DNA from: Thalassotalea_H sp040779345
GTDB taxonomy: Bacteria > Pseudomonadota > Gammaproteobacteria > Enterobacterales > Alteromonadaceae
Assembly: GCA_040779345.1 (NCBI GenBank)
Contig: JBFONU010000002.1
Coordinates: 1 to 64,000, forward strand
Reading direction: 5' to 3'
DNA: 64,000 nt
Every line of letters starts with the position of its first letter. Within the stretch, counting starts at the first letter, position 1. Of this stretch, positions 36,296 through 45,890 are shown one piece after another. The translations under genes were made by a program, and so were the position numbers. The notes under the pieces were generated by a model. That model saw nothing but the letters and a program-made list of their open reading frames with translations. It made no database searches and had not been told where the DNA came from.

Positions 36296-36649
36296 ATGGT
36301 TACTTACGAATTTACTCGGGAGTCACGTTTGTTGACTCCCGGTCAATTCCAAACAGTATTTAGCAAACCAATTCGTTTTGGTTCAAGTCACATTACTGTT
36401 CTAGTCTCTCCCAATCCAGATAAAACTAATCGTTTAGGCTTAGCTATTGCTAAAAAACGCGTTAAATTAGCCGTTCAAAGAAATAGAATAAAACGCCAAA
36501 TTAGAGAGAGTTTTAGATTAAACCAACACGATTTACCAAACATTGATATGGTAATTATGGTTAAATCAGGAACTGATAAGCTAGATAACCAGCAAATTAG
36601 ACAACAATTAGAAAAAATATGGCGAAAGATAATTCAACGCCACAACTAA
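36296..36649 (+). CDS. rnpA: Ribonuclease P protein component
   Basis: Protein cofactor of RNase P, which matures the 5' ends of tRNAs. The 117-aa basic protein carries the RNR signature AVQRNRIKRQIRESFR (about 58-73). Its 3' end overlaps yidD by 31 bp, the usual overlap of this operon. Confidence 0.97.
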   Translation: MVTYEFTRESRLLTPGQFQTVFSKPIRFGSSHITVLVSPNPDKTNRLGLAIAKKRVKLAVQRNRIKRQIRESFRLNQHDLPNIDMVIMVKSGTDKLDNQQIRQQLEKIWRKIIQRHN

Positions 36650-36867
36650 TAGTCATATCACTCGTAAAAGCCTATCAACGCTGGCTTAGTCCATTGCTTG
36701 GCAATAACTGTCGCTTCAATCCTACATGCTCTTTTTATGCTATAGAAGCAATTAATCGCTTTGGAGTCGTAAAAGGTTGTTGGTTAGCAAGCAAACGTAT
36801 ACTAAAATGCCATCCATTAAATGCGGGTGGAGATGATCCCGTACCACCACTAAAAAAAGAGAAATAA
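36619..36867 (+). CDS. yidD: Membrane protein insertion efficiency factor YidD
   Basis: An 82-aa protein with the family block YQRWLSPLLGNNCRFNPTCSFYA (split here at about 19-41), containing two conserved cysteines, and CHPLNAGGDDPVP. Associates with the inner membrane and assists YidC-dependent insertion. Starts inside rnpA and ends 6 bp before yidC. Confidence 0.95.
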   Translation: MAKDNSTPQLIVISLVKAYQRWLSPLLGNNCRFNPTCSFYAIEAINRFGVVKGCWLASKRILKCHPLNAGGDDPVPPLKKEK

Positions 36868-36873
36868 CATATT

Positions 36874-38514
36874 ATGGAATCTCAACGCAGTTTTCTGTTC
36901 ATTGCGCTAATGGTAGTAACATTTTTGTTATACCAACAATGGCAGTTAGATAACTCTCCTGTTCAACAACCAGAAGCAAATTCAAATACCCTTGATTCAA
37001 CAGTACCAAATGCAACGTCTAACAATGATGACTTTGTCCCTGAATCAAGCACTACTAATACACCAATAGCTAAACCAACAATAGCTCGTGCTGCGGTAGT
37101 AGAAGTAACCACTGATGTTTTAAAGTTAAAAATAAATACGCAAGGTGGTGATATTGTAGAAGCAACCCTACTTGCCTATGAAACAGAACAAGGCAGTGGA
37201 ATTCCATTTACTATCATGCAAGATGGAAACTTCAAATACATTGCTCAAAGTGGATTAACAGGCGCACAAGGGATAGATAGAACGGTTAAAGGGCGTCCAA
37301 TTTACCAAGTAGATAATACGCACTATGAATTATCAGGTGAACAACCCCTAGTCATAGATTTATCTTATACCACTGACAATGGCTTGGCTGTTATTAAACG
37401 TTTTACGTTTGAAAAATCAAGTTACAAAGTCGCTGTAGATTACCTTATTGAAAATAATTCAAATTCAGCAGCCAGCGTCGAATTATACGCACAACTTAAA
37501 CAATCAACTTTAGTAGATCAATCAAGTGCGTTAATACCAACTTATCGTGGAGCTGCTTACTCAACAAAAGAAGATAAATATGAAAAATTTAAATTTGATG
37601 AGTTTTCAGAAGAAAAATTAAACGTTACAACTCAAGGTGGTTGGGTTGCGATGTTACAACACTATTTTGTTTCATCTTGGGTGCCAAACCAAACAGAAGC
37701 AAATTTACTTTATACCAGTTTTTCAAATAACCAAAATGCGGTAATAGGTTTTAAATCCCCTGCTTTGATCATTGAGCCAGCTCAACAAAAAATGGCATCG
37801 GCAACTTTCTATGTTGGTCCAAAAGATCAAGACTCACTTGCAGAAATAGCAGACGGTTTAGAGTTAACTGTCGATTTTGGCTTTTTGTTTATGATCAGCC
37901 AGCCATTGCACTGGTTATTATTACAAATTCAAGCGCTAGTTGTTAACTGGGGTATTGCGATAATCATTATCACCATTATTGTTAAAGGCGTAATGTATCC
38001 ATTAACCAAAGCGCAGTACACCTCAATGGCAAAAATGCGTGAACTTGCACCAAAAATGGCTCAGTTAAAAGAGCGCTTTGGCGATGACCGTCAAAAAATG
38101 TCGCAAGCCACCATGGAAATGTATCGAAAAGAAAAAGTAAATCCCGCCGGTGGTTGTTTACCATTATTAATTCAAATGCCAATTTTCTTAGCGCTTTATT
38201 GGGTATTTTTAGAAAGTGTTGAATTGCGCCACGCACATTTTGGCTTATGGTTACAAGATCTTTCATCAAAAGATCCATTATTTATTTTACCTATACTAAT
38301 GGGTATCAGTATGTTCATTATGCAAAAAATGCAGCCGATGACAGTACAAGATCCAATGCAACAAAAAATAATGCAATATATGCCTGTGATGTTTACAGTA
38401 TTTTTCTTCTGGTTCCCATCAGGCTTAGTATTATACTGGTTAGTGAGTAATGTTATTTCTATTATTCAAATGAAAATTATATTTGCAGGGATAGAAAAAA
38501 AGAAAAATAGTTAA
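36874..38514 (+). CDS. yidC: Membrane protein insertase YidC
   Basis: Inner-membrane insertase that acts alone or with SecYEG. The 546-aa protein (E. coli 548) has an N-terminal signal-anchor helix, a Ser/Thr/Asn-rich linker, and a large periplasmic beta-sandwich domain (about 65-330). Five C-terminal membrane helices (about 345-535) include the conserved arginine-bearing hydrophilic groove region. The basic tail ends KKKNS. Followed by an intrinsic terminator. Confidence 0.98.
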   Translation: MESQRSFLFIALMVVTFLLYQQWQLDNSPVQQPEANSNTLDSTVPNATSNNDDFVPESSTTNTPIAKPTIARAAVVEVTTDVLKLKINTQGGDIVEATLLAYETEQGSGIPFTIMQDGNFKYIAQSGLTGAQGIDRTVKGRPIYQVDNTHYELSGEQPLVIDLSYTTDNGLAVIKRFTFEKSSYKVAVDYLIENNSNSAASVELYAQLKQSTLVDQSSALIPTYRGAAYSTKEDKYEKFKFDEFSEEKLNVTTQGGWVAMLQHYFVSSWVPNQTEANLLYTSFSNNQNAVIGFKSPALIIEPAQQKMASATFYVGPKDQDSLAEIADGLELTVDFGFLFMISQPLHWLLLQIQALVVNWGIAIIIITIIVKGVMYPLTKAQYTSMAKMRELAPKMAQLKERFGDDRQKMSQATMEMYRKEKVNPAGGCLPLLIQMPIFLALYWVFLESVELRHAHFGLWLQDLSSKDPLFILPILMGISMFIMQKMQPMTVQDPMQQKIMQYMPVMFTVFFFWFPSGLVLYWLVSNVISIIQMKIIFAGIEKKKNS

Positions 38515-38539
38515 CCAATTTTTAAATTATCCCACCAAT

Positions 38540-38566
38540 AAAAAGCGGCCTTTGTGTCGCTTTTTT
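38540..38566 (+). terminator. Terminator after yidC
   Basis: AAAAAGCG ... CGCTTTTTT with a short GC stem and T6 tail, 26 bp after the yidC stop. Confidence 0.75.
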
Positions 38567-38660
38567 GATCGCTCAAAAACAATATTGTCGAGAATACCCA
38601 TTCAACTATTAACCGTTTATAATAACGGCAATTAAGGTATTAAAAAGTTTAGGTTAGTAA

Positions 38661-40046
38661 ATGAGTTATTCCACGTCATTACAAGCACAAAAAGATACAA
38701 TAGCAGCCCAAGCAACGGCACCAGGAAGAGGCGGTGTTGGTATCATTAGAGTATCAGGTCCAGAAGTTAAAAATGTTGCTAAAGCTATTCTAGGGAAAGT
38801 GCCAGAACTTAGAAAAGCAGAATACCTACCATTTCATTCCATCAATAAACAGGTGCTCGATCAAGGTATCGCTTTATATTTTAAAGGGCCAAATTCATTT
38901 ACAGGCGAAGATGTACTTGAGCTTCAAGGGCATGGCGGACCTATTATTTTAGATATGTTGCTTAAAGAGATCTTGAGCATTGATAAAATACGAATGGCTA
39001 AACCGGGTGAATTCAGTGAGCAAGCTTTTCTAAACGATAAGCTTGATTTAACACAAGCAGAAGCTATTGCCGACTTAATTAACTCTAGCTCTGAGCAGGC
39101 AGCACGTTGTGCACTGAATTCATTACAAGGCGATTTTTCAAAACTCGTAAATCAAATGGTTGAATCGGCTATTCACTTAAGAATGTATGTAGAAGCCGCC
39201 ATTGATTTTCCAGAGGAAGAAATCGATTTCCTTGCCGATGAGAAAGTAGTGAGTGATCTAAAGAAACTGATTAAGCAAGTAGAAACAGTACAACAACAAG
39301 CACAACAAGGCAGTATTATCAGAGAAGGTATGCGCGTTGTTATTGCTGGCAGACCTAACGCTGGAAAATCAAGCTTACTTAATGCACTTAGCGGTAAAGA
39401 AAGTGCCATAGTAACAGAGATAGAAGGTACCACAAGAGATGTATTAACAGAGCAAATACATATTGACGGTATGCCCTTACATATAATTGATACCGCAGGT
39501 TTAAGAGAAAGCTCAGACAAGGTTGAACAAATAGGTATAGAGCGAGCTTGGCAAGAAATAAATAAAGCCGACCGAGTTTTACTTATGGTGGATTCAACCA
39601 AAGATAACTACCAAGATCCTAAAGAGATTTGGCCTGAATTCTTCGCAAAGCTACCTAAAAATATTGGACTAAGTGTCATACGAAATAAAGCCGATTTGTC
39701 AGGAAAAACGACAGGCATTGAAACCGATATATCTTTACCAACAATTACTTTATCAGCAAAAACTGGTCATGGGGTCGCAGAGCTTAAAGAGCACCTAAAA
39801 ACCATCATGGGCTACCAAGGTAATACAGAAGGTGGCTTTATGGCACGAAGACGCCACTTGTCGGCTTTAAAACAAGCCCATCATCATTTAATTATCGGGT
39901 TAGAACAATTAGAAGCCTATGTAGCAGGTGAGATATTGGCTGAAGAATTGCGACTGTGCCAAGAAGCGCTCAATCAAATAACCGGTGAATTTACCAATGA
40001 TGATTTACTGGGCCAAATATTCTCCTCATTTTGTATCGGTAAATAA
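38661..40046 (+). CDS. mnmE: tRNA modification GTPase MnmE
   Basis: With MnmG it installs the (carboxymethyl)aminomethyl group at U34 of tRNA. The 461-aa protein begins DTIAAQATAPGRGGVGIIRVSG. The embedded G domain has GRPNAGKSSLLN (about 230-241), the DTAG motif and the RNKAD motif. It ends in the conserved FCIGK, whose cysteine is required. Upstream of mioC, near its partner mnmG across oriC. Confidence 0.98.
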   Translation: MSYSTSLQAQKDTIAAQATAPGRGGVGIIRVSGPEVKNVAKAILGKVPELRKAEYLPFHSINKQVLDQGIALYFKGPNSFTGEDVLELQGHGGPIILDMLLKEILSIDKIRMAKPGEFSEQAFLNDKLDLTQAEAIADLINSSSEQAARCALNSLQGDFSKLVNQMVESAIHLRMYVEAAIDFPEEEIDFLADEKVVSDLKKLIKQVETVQQQAQQGSIIREGMRVVIAGRPNAGKSSLLNALSGKESAIVTEIEGTTRDVLTEQIHIDGMPLHIIDTAGLRESSDKVEQIGIERAWQEINKADRVLLMVDSTKDNYQDPKEIWPEFFAKLPKNIGLSVIRNKADLSGKTTGIETDISLPTITLSAKTGHGVAELKEHLKTIMGYQGNTEGGFMARRRHLSALKQAHHHLIIGLEQLEAYVAGEILAEELRLCQEALNQITGEFTNDDLLGQIFSSFCIGK

Positions 40047-40065
40047 TAAGTAAAGGATAAATAAA

Positions 40066-40509
40066 ATGGCAAGTTTTCAAATAATCGTCGGTAGTATGTT
40101 AGGAGGCAGCGAATATGTTGCAGAGGCTTGTGAAGAAGTATTAACCTCACTCAATCATCAGACCCAACTGCATTTTTCGCCAGACTTTGAACAAATTCCC
40201 AGCGAAGATCAAGTTTGGCTTATTTGCACTTCAACACACGGTGCTGGTGAATTCCCAGATAATATTCAGCCCTTTGTTAATAAGTTAACTGAAACAAGTA
40301 TTGATCTTTCATCACTTCGTTTTTTCGTTATAGGGATCGGGGACTCTAGTTATGATACCTTTTGTTTGGCCGCAAAAAAAATAAATAAACTTTTAAAATC
40401 AAAAGGTTCTAAAGAAACATTACCGATAATAACGTTTGATATGCAAGATGATTTGGATCCTGAAGAAGAAGCGAAACTTTGGATCATAAAAAATAAAGAT
40501 CGACTATAA
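40066..40509 (+). CDS. mioC: Flavodoxin-like protein MioC
   Basis: A 147-aa FMN-binding flavodoxin implicated in biotin synthase electron supply. FMN loops are visible at IVGSMLGGSEYVAE (about 6-19), CTSTHGAGEFPDN (about 57-69) and IGIGDSSYDTF (about 90-100). It directly abuts oriC and reads towards it, as in E. coli, where mioC transcription crosses oriC. Confidence 0.93.
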   Translation: MASFQIIVGSMLGGSEYVAEACEEVLTSLNHQTQLHFSPDFEQIPSEDQVWLICTSTHGAGEFPDNIQPFVNKLTETSIDLSSLRFFVIGIGDSSYDTFCLAAKKINKLLKSKGSKETLPIITFDMQDDLDPEEEAKLWIIKNKDRL

Positions 40510-40526
40510 ATAAAAAACACTAGAAG

Positions 40527-40880
40527 TTATTCACATAGATAAAAACAATAACAAGAAAATGTGGATAAAAATAAAATAACCACTTAATTAACCGTTATTT
40601 TCCAGTTTATAATAATAATTATTATATTGTTTGTGGATAAAACAGTCTTTTGATCATAGGTTATTTGGCAATTGATCAACGTTTGATCACAATAAAGGAT
40701 CCTAAATAATATTCTGATTTATATAGTAAAAAAGCACTTACCCACAGAAAATCGATTTACTAATAAGTAATAATAATAAGATCTCTTTAAAGATCTTATA
40801 TATTATTTAACGATCCGTTCAAGATCATTTTCATTAAATGATCGTTTCACTTAGCCTAAAAAAAAGTTAAAATACGTGCC
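40527..40880. other. oriC: Chromosomal replication origin oriC
   Basis: A 405-bp gap between mioC and mnmG with all enterobacterial-type origin features. DnaA boxes are TTATTCACA (40527-40535), TGTGGATAA (40560-40568), TGTGGATAA (40632-40640) and TTACCCACA (40738-40746, one mismatch). Nine GATC sites occur between 40652 and 40843. The DNA-unwinding element lies on the mnmG side, with three 13-mers starting GATC at 40780, 40792 and 40823 in AT-rich sequence. This orientation (13-mers next to mnmG, boxes towards mioC) is the same as in E. coli. Confidence 0.95.
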
Positions 40881-40914
40881 CTTTTATTTTTAAATGTTTT
40901 TTAAGGTTTGAATT

Positions 40915-42804
40915 ATGTGGTACCAAGACTCATACGAAGTCATTGTTGTTGGTGGTGGACATGCAGGTACTGAAGCTGCACTAGCCTCAGCACGTATGGG
41001 TTGTAAAACACTTTTACTGACGCATAATATCGACACCTTAGGACAAATGTCTTGTAATCCAGCGATTGGTGGTATTGGTAAAGGACATCTGGTCAAAGAA
41101 ATAGATGCCTTGGGTGGATTGATGGCAATGGCCACAGATCATTCAGCCATTCAATTTAGAACACTAAATGCCAGTAAAGGACCCGCAGTAAGAGCCACTA
41201 GAGCACAAGCTGATCGCACACTATATCGTTCTTTTGTAAGGAATTATTTAGAAAATCAAGCAAACCTAACTATTTTTCAACAACCTTGTGATGATCTTAT
41301 TTTAGAAAATGATCAGATCGTTGGCGTTAAAACACAAATGGGCTTAAATTTTAAAGCCCAGTCAGTGGTCTTAACCGTTGGTACTTTCCTCGCAGGTCAA
41401 ATACATATTGGTTTAAATAATTATCAAGGTGGTCGAGCCGGTGATCCTGCAAGTGTTAATTTAGCGAATAAACTTAAAGATTTACCTTTTAGGATTGATC
41501 GTTTGAAAACAGGTACGCCACCGCGTTTAGATGCGAGAAGTCTCGATTTTTCAGTAATGGAAGAGCAACCGGGTGACGATCCTCGACCAGTATTTTCGTT
41601 TATGGGATCAAAAGATCAGCACCCTGAACAAGTCTCTTGTTATATCACTCATACAAACGAAAAAACCCATGAAATTATTCGTGGTGGATTAGACAGATCT
41701 CCTATGTATACAGGAGTTATTGAAGGTATAGGCCCACGTTATTGCCCTTCAATTGAAGACAAAATACATCGCTTTTCAGAGAAAAACTCCCATCAAATAT
41801 TTGTTGAGCCTGAAGGATTAACAACAAATGAAATTTATCCCAATGGTATTTCAACCAGCTTACCTTTCGATGTGCAAATGGAATTAGTTCGTTCAATCAA
41901 AGGCTTTGAAAATGCGCATATTACAAGGCCAGGTTATGCGATTGAATATGACTTTTTTGATCCTCGAGATTTAAAGCAAACTTTAGAAAGTAAATTAATT
42001 AAGAATTTATATTTTGCTGGTCAGATTAATGGCACTACTGGATATGAAGAAGCTGGCGCCCAAGGGCTAATTGCGGCAACCAATGCAGCAGCACGTGTTC
42101 AAGGAAAAGAAGAATTAGTGCTTGGGCGTAATCAAGCTTATATGGGGGTTTTAGTTGATGATTTAGCAACATTAGGAACTAAAGAACCTTACCGTATGTT
42201 TACTTCTCGTGCTGAATACCGGTTATTATTGCGTGAAGATAATGCTGACATACGTTTAACAGAACAAGGTTATAAACTTGGTTTAGTGGATGAAACTCGT
42301 TGGCGTCGTTTTAACGAGAAAATGGAAAATATTGAAATTGAGCGTCAACGCTTGAAATCTAAGTGGATCCAAAAAGATCATCCAGCAGCAGAAAAAATTA
42401 ATCCGTTACTGAAAAATCCTATTAGTCGTGAAAATAGTTTAGAAGATTTAATACGTCGTCCAGAAGTGCGTTATGAAGATTTAATGAAAATTGACGACAT
42501 TGGTCCAGCACTTAGTGATCAACAAGCCGCTGAACAAGTAGAAATTCAAATTAAGTATGCCGGTTATATTGATCGTCAGCTAGAAGATATTGACAAGAAA
42601 AAGCGTCACGAAAATACCTTAATCCCATTTGATTTTGACTACAGCCAAATATCCGGGCTTTCAAATGAAGTGGTTGCTAAATTGTCAGATGCAAAACCTG
42701 AGTCGATAGGCAAAGCATCAAGAATATCTGGCATAACTCCAGCAGCAATATCGTTATTACTGGTTTATTTAAAGAAACATGGCCTTTTAAGAAAGTCAGC
42801 ATAA
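40915..42804 (+). CDS. mnmG: tRNA uridine-5-carboxymethylaminomethyl modification enzyme MnmG
   Basis: FAD-dependent partner of MnmE in U34 modification. The 629-aa protein has the FAD loop GGGHAGTEAALASARMG (about 12-28), the conserved QMSCNPAIGGIGKGH block (about 43-57), GYEEAGAQG and the C-terminal helical MnmE-binding domain. It is the first gene downstream of oriC. Confidence 0.98.
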   Translation: MWYQDSYEVIVVGGGHAGTEAALASARMGCKTLLLTHNIDTLGQMSCNPAIGGIGKGHLVKEIDALGGLMAMATDHSAIQFRTLNASKGPAVRATRAQADRTLYRSFVRNYLENQANLTIFQQPCDDLILENDQIVGVKTQMGLNFKAQSVVLTVGTFLAGQIHIGLNNYQGGRAGDPASVNLANKLKDLPFRIDRLKTGTPPRLDARSLDFSVMEEQPGDDPRPVFSFMGSKDQHPEQVSCYITHTNEKTHEIIRGGLDRSPMYTGVIEGIGPRYCPSIEDKIHRFSEKNSHQIFVEPEGLTTNEIYPNGISTSLPFDVQMELVRSIKGFENAHITRPGYAIEYDFFDPRDLKQTLESKLIKNLYFAGQINGTTGYEEAGAQGLIAATNAAARVQGKEELVLGRNQAYMGVLVDDLATLGTKEPYRMFTSRAEYRLLLREDNADIRLTEQGYKLGLVDETRWRRFNEKMENIEIERQRLKSKWIQKDHPAAEKINPLLKNPISRENSLEDLIRRPEVRYEDLMKIDDIGPALSDQQAAEQVEIQIKYAGYIDRQLEDIDKKKRHENTLIPFDFDYSQISGLSNEVVAKLSDAKPESIGKASRISGITPAAISLLLVYLKKHGLLRKSA

Positions 42805-42817
42805 ATACATGCATGAG

Positions 42818-42840
42818 GGGGATATTTACAATGTATCCCC
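42818..42840 (+). other. Hairpin between mnmG and rsmG
   Basis: A 7-bp stem GGGGATA / TATCCCC with a 9-nt loop. There is no T tract, so it is more likely an RNA processing or attenuation structure than a terminator. Confidence 0.4.
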
Positions 42841-42915
42841 TGTCATTAATATGAATTTGGCATAATCAAAGACAAGTAACCATCAAGATCAATAGAGCCT
42901 AGGTAAATTAGCAAT

Positions 42916-43539
42916 ATGTCATTAACATCAGAATTAGTTTCATTGATAGAAAAGTCAAATATCGTTCTTAATGAAAAGCAAATATCACAATTAATTCAAT
43001 ATGTTGAATTATTGGATAAGTGGAATAAAGCTTATAATTTAACGTCTGTTCGTGATCCTAGCGAAATGCTTATTAAACATATTATGGATAGCTTATCGGT
43101 CGGTAAAGTGCTTAACGGAAATACATTTATAGATGTGGGTACAGGACCCGGTTTACCAGGGATACCTCTAGCAATATTATATCCTGAACGACAATTTGTA
43201 TTACTAGATAGCTTAGGAAAACGTATTACTTTTTTAAGACAAGTTGTATTTCAGTTAAAACTTGCTAATGTAACGCCATTATTATCTCGTGTTGAAAAAT
43301 ATCAACCTGAAATTCCTTTCGATGGTGTATTAAGTCGTGCATTTGCTTCATTAGAAGATATGATAACTTGGTGTAAACATCTTATTGATGAAAATGGTCG
43401 ATTTTATGCGTTAAAAGGTCAATTTCCAAAAGATGAATTAAATCAACTGCCAAATGATGTATTATTGGTAAAAAGTCATGAAATTACAGTGCCAAACCTC
43501 ATTGGTGAACGGCATGTAATAGAGCTTAAGAAAAACTAA
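42916..43539 (+). CDS. rsmG: 16S rRNA m7G527 methyltransferase
   Basis: SAM-dependent methyltransferase acting on G527 of 16S rRNA. The 207-aa protein has WNKAYNLTSVRDP (about 36-48), the SAM loop DVGTGPGLPGIPLAI (about 73-87) and the SRAFASLEDM motif. It lies 111 bp after mnmG, with a hairpin in the gap. Confidence 0.97.
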   Translation: MSLTSELVSLIEKSNIVLNEKQISQLIQYVELLDKWNKAYNLTSVRDPSEMLIKHIMDSLSVGKVLNGNTFIDVGTGPGLPGIPLAILYPERQFVLLDSLGKRITFLRQVVFQLKLANVTPLLSRVEKYQPEIPFDGVLSRAFASLEDMITWCKHLIDENGRFYALKGQFPKDELNQLPNDVLLVKSHEITVPNLIGERHVIELKKN

Positions 43540-43564
43540 TAACAATAAACTGTTCGAGGTTCTA

Positions 43565-44356
43565 GTGGGAAAAATTATTGCGGTTGCTAATCAAAAGGGT
43601 GGTGTTGGCAAAACCACAACAGCAGTAAATCTAGCAGCTTCATTAGCGGCAACTAAACGAAAAGTATTACTTATCGATCTCGATCCACAAGGTAACGCTA
43701 CTATGGGGAGTGGGGTTGATAAATATGAAGTGCCTGCGACTTGTTATGAATTACTCGTAGACGAATTACCTTTTGAGCAAGTTGTCTGTAAAAATACCGA
43801 AGGTGTCTATGACTTAATTGCAGCTAATGCTGATGTGACAGCGGCAGAAATTAAGTTGATGGAAGTGTATGCTCGAGAACAGCGTCTTAAAAATGCTTTA
43901 GCACCGATAAAAAATAGCTATGAATATATTATTATCGACTGCCCTCCTTCGTTAAATATGTTAACCGTTAACGCCATGACAGCAGCTGACTCTGTTTTAG
44001 TTCCTATGCAATGTGAATACTACGCATTAGAAGGATTAACCGCATTAATGGACACCATTTCACAGTTAACTTCTGTAGTAAACGGCGATTTACACATAGA
44101 GGGGATATTACGAACTATGTATGATCCTCGAAACCGCCTAGCGAATGACGTGTCAGAACAATTGAAAAGACATTTTGGTGATAAAGTATATCGTACAGTA
44201 ATACCTAGGAATGTTAGATTAGCAGAAGCGCCAAGTTTTGGTGCCCCTGTAATGTATTATGATAAATCATCAACAGGAGCTAAAGCTTATTTAGCACTAG
44301 CTGGTGAAATGCTACGAAAGTCAGAACAAGAAAAACTCAACGCCAATAAACAATAA
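43565..44356 (+). CDS. parA: Chromosome partitioning ATPase ParA (Soj)
   Basis: A 263-aa Walker-type ATPase that positions the origin region together with ParB. The deviant Walker A KGGVGKTTTAVNLAA is at about 10-24 and DCPPSLNML at about 120-128. Translation starts with GTG at 43565, 25 bp after rsmG, preceded by GAGG. ParB follows 30 bp later. Confidence 0.97.
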   Translation: MGKIIAVANQKGGVGKTTTAVNLAASLAATKRKVLLIDLDPQGNATMGSGVDKYEVPATCYELLVDELPFEQVVCKNTEGVYDLIAANADVTAAEIKLMEVYAREQRLKNALAPIKNSYEYIIIDCPPSLNMLTVNAMTAADSVLVPMQCEYYALEGLTALMDTISQLTSVVNGDLHIEGILRTMYDPRNRLANDVSEQLKRHFGDKVYRTVIPRNVRLAEAPSFGAPVMYYDKSSTGAKAYLALAGEMLRKSEQEKLNANKQ

Positions 44357-44386
44357 AAATCAAACTGAAAATCAGCAAGGAAAATT

Positions 44387-45289
44387 ATGAGCCCTTCTAA
44401 ACGTAGAGGACTTGGTCGAGGTCTAGATGCACTATTAACTAATGCACCTAAGAAAGAAAGTGATGGCGATCAAGAGTCGGTATCGGATGCTGAAATAAAA
44501 CCGCTTGATAAAAGTGAATTACAAAAGCTCCCTATTGAGCAATTACAACCGGGTAAATATCAACCTCGTAAAGATATGTCACCTGATGCACTTGATGAAT
44601 TATCAAACTCAATAAAATCACAAGGCATTATTCAACCGATTGTTGTTCGTCCTTTAGGTGAAAATAGCTTTGAAATTATTGCTGGTGAGCGACGTTGGCG
44701 TGCTGCTCAATTAGCTGAAATTGATTTAGTCCCTTGTTTAATAAAAGATGTACCGGATGAAGCCGCGGTTGCTATTGCATTAATTGAGAATATTCAACGG
44801 GAAGATCTCAATGCCATGGAAGAAGCAATTGCTTTACAACGTTTATTAACTGAGTTTGAGTTAACGCATCAAGAAGTGGCTGAAGCAGTAGGTAAATCAC
44901 GCACTACAGTCACTAATTTATTACGATTAAATAATTTAAATGATGAAGTAAAAACCTTACTTGAACATGGCGATATAGAAATGGGACATGCACGTGCCCT
45001 GCTTGCTTTACAAAACGATGAGCAAACAACTACTGCAAGAGCTGTTGTCGCAAAAGAATTAAACGTTCGAGAAACAGAAGCGCTCATTAAGAAAATACAA
45101 GAGCCAATTAAAGAAAAAGAAGTCAAAGAAAAAGATCCTGATACCAAATCATTAGAGCAAAATTTATCTGAGAAATTAGGTTCTCAAGTGACAATATCAC
45201 ATAATACCAAAGGTAAAGGTAAGTTAGTTATATCGTATACGAACTTAGATGAATTGGATGGTATTGTTGCTCGTTTTGGCTCATTTTAA
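44387..45289 (+). CDS. parB: Chromosome partitioning protein ParB (Spo0J)
   Basis: A CTPase clamp that loads at parS and spreads. The 300-aa protein has the N-terminal ParA-activating segment KRRGLGRGLDALL (about 5-17), the ParB/Srx motif GERRWRAAQLA (about 104-114), IENIQREDLNAMEEA and the central HTH (HQEVAEAVGKSRTTVTNLLRL). The C-terminal dimerisation domain is present. Its likely sites are the two parS sequences in recF. Confidence 0.97.
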   Translation: MSPSKRRGLGRGLDALLTNAPKKESDGDQESVSDAEIKPLDKSELQKLPIEQLQPGKYQPRKDMSPDALDELSNSIKSQGIIQPIVVRPLGENSFEIIAGERRWRAAQLAEIDLVPCLIKDVPDEAAVAIALIENIQREDLNAMEEAIALQRLLTEFELTHQEVAEAVGKSRTTVTNLLRLNNLNDEVKTLLEHGDIEMGHARALLALQNDEQTTTARAVVAKELNVRETEALIKKIQEPIKEKEVKEKDPDTKSLEQNLSEKLGSQVTISHNTKGKGKLVISYTNLDELDGIVARFGSF

Positions 45290-45336
45290 CCATTCATTCT
45301 AGATAATTTAAAAAATAGTGATATATCACACATTTT

Positions 45337-45359
45337 GAGGGCGCTTGTCGCCCTCTTTT
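45337..45359 (+). terminator. Terminator after parB
   Basis: A perfect 7-bp stem GAGGGCG / CGCCCTC with a CTTGT loop and TTTT tail, separating parAB from the atp operon. Confidence 0.9.
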
Positions 45360-45360
45360 G

Positions 45361-45388
45361 TTGCATTAGTGTTGTAATTAAGTATACT
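45361..45388 (+). promoter_or_regulatory. atp operon promoter
   Basis: TTGCAT (45361-45366), a 16-bp spacer and TATACT (45383-45388). It lies between the parB terminator and atpI. Confidence 0.6.
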
Positions 45389-45432
45389 TGCGTCGGCTTT
45401 TTAAAGTTAAAGTAAACACTTTAAAAAACTCT

Positions 45433-45858
45433 ATGTATTACGAAAAGCTTCGTTTGGAGAATCTGGTGAGTTCCACTCAAAATAATGAACTTACAAAGGT
45501 TGGCAAACGCTTCGCATTTAAACAGATAATAGCAATGTTAGTGTCTGTTTTATTATTAGCTTTCGTTACATATTTATATTGGGGACAAGATTACGCAATA
45601 TCAGTTTTAGCAGGTGGCGCAGTAACGATAATTCCCAATATTTTTTTTGCTTTAAAAGCGTTTAGATATGCAGGAGCAAGATCGTCAGAGAAAGTGATGG
45701 AATCATTTTATAGTGGCGAAAAAATGAAAATAGTATTAACGGCCATTTTGTTTGCGCTAGCCTTTAAATATTTAGCGATACTGCCGGTACCATTTTTTAC
45801 AAGTTTTTGCTTAGTGGTGGCAATGCCATTATTAACACCGTTTTTTATTAAACATTAA
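45433..45858 (+). CDS. atpI: ATP synthase subunit I
   Basis: A 141-aa membrane protein with four hydrophobic segments, including the GGAVTIIPNIFFALKAFRYAGA region typical of AtpI, which aids c-ring assembly. The frame opens at a TTG at 45388, but that codon overlaps the predicted -10 box, so I use the ATG at 45433. First gene of the atp operon. The divergent N-terminus makes the exact start uncertain. Confidence 0.88.
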   Translation: MYYEKLRLENLVSSTQNNELTKVGKRFAFKQIIAMLVSVLLLAFVTYLYWGQDYAISVLAGGAVTIIPNIFFALKAFRYAGARSSEKVMESFYSGEKMKIVLTAILFALAFKYLAILPVPFFTSFCLVVAMPLLTPFFIKH

Positions 45859-45890
45859 AATTTTAAACTTTAATCATTAGGAATATTAAT

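Noticed and set aside
39173..39601. 142-codon open frame antisense to mnmE
   Set aside because: Serine/isoleucine-rich shadow of the G domain; no support as a gene.
45388..45432. TTG start for atpI at 45388
   Set aside because: It overlaps the predicted -10 box TATACT of the atp promoter.
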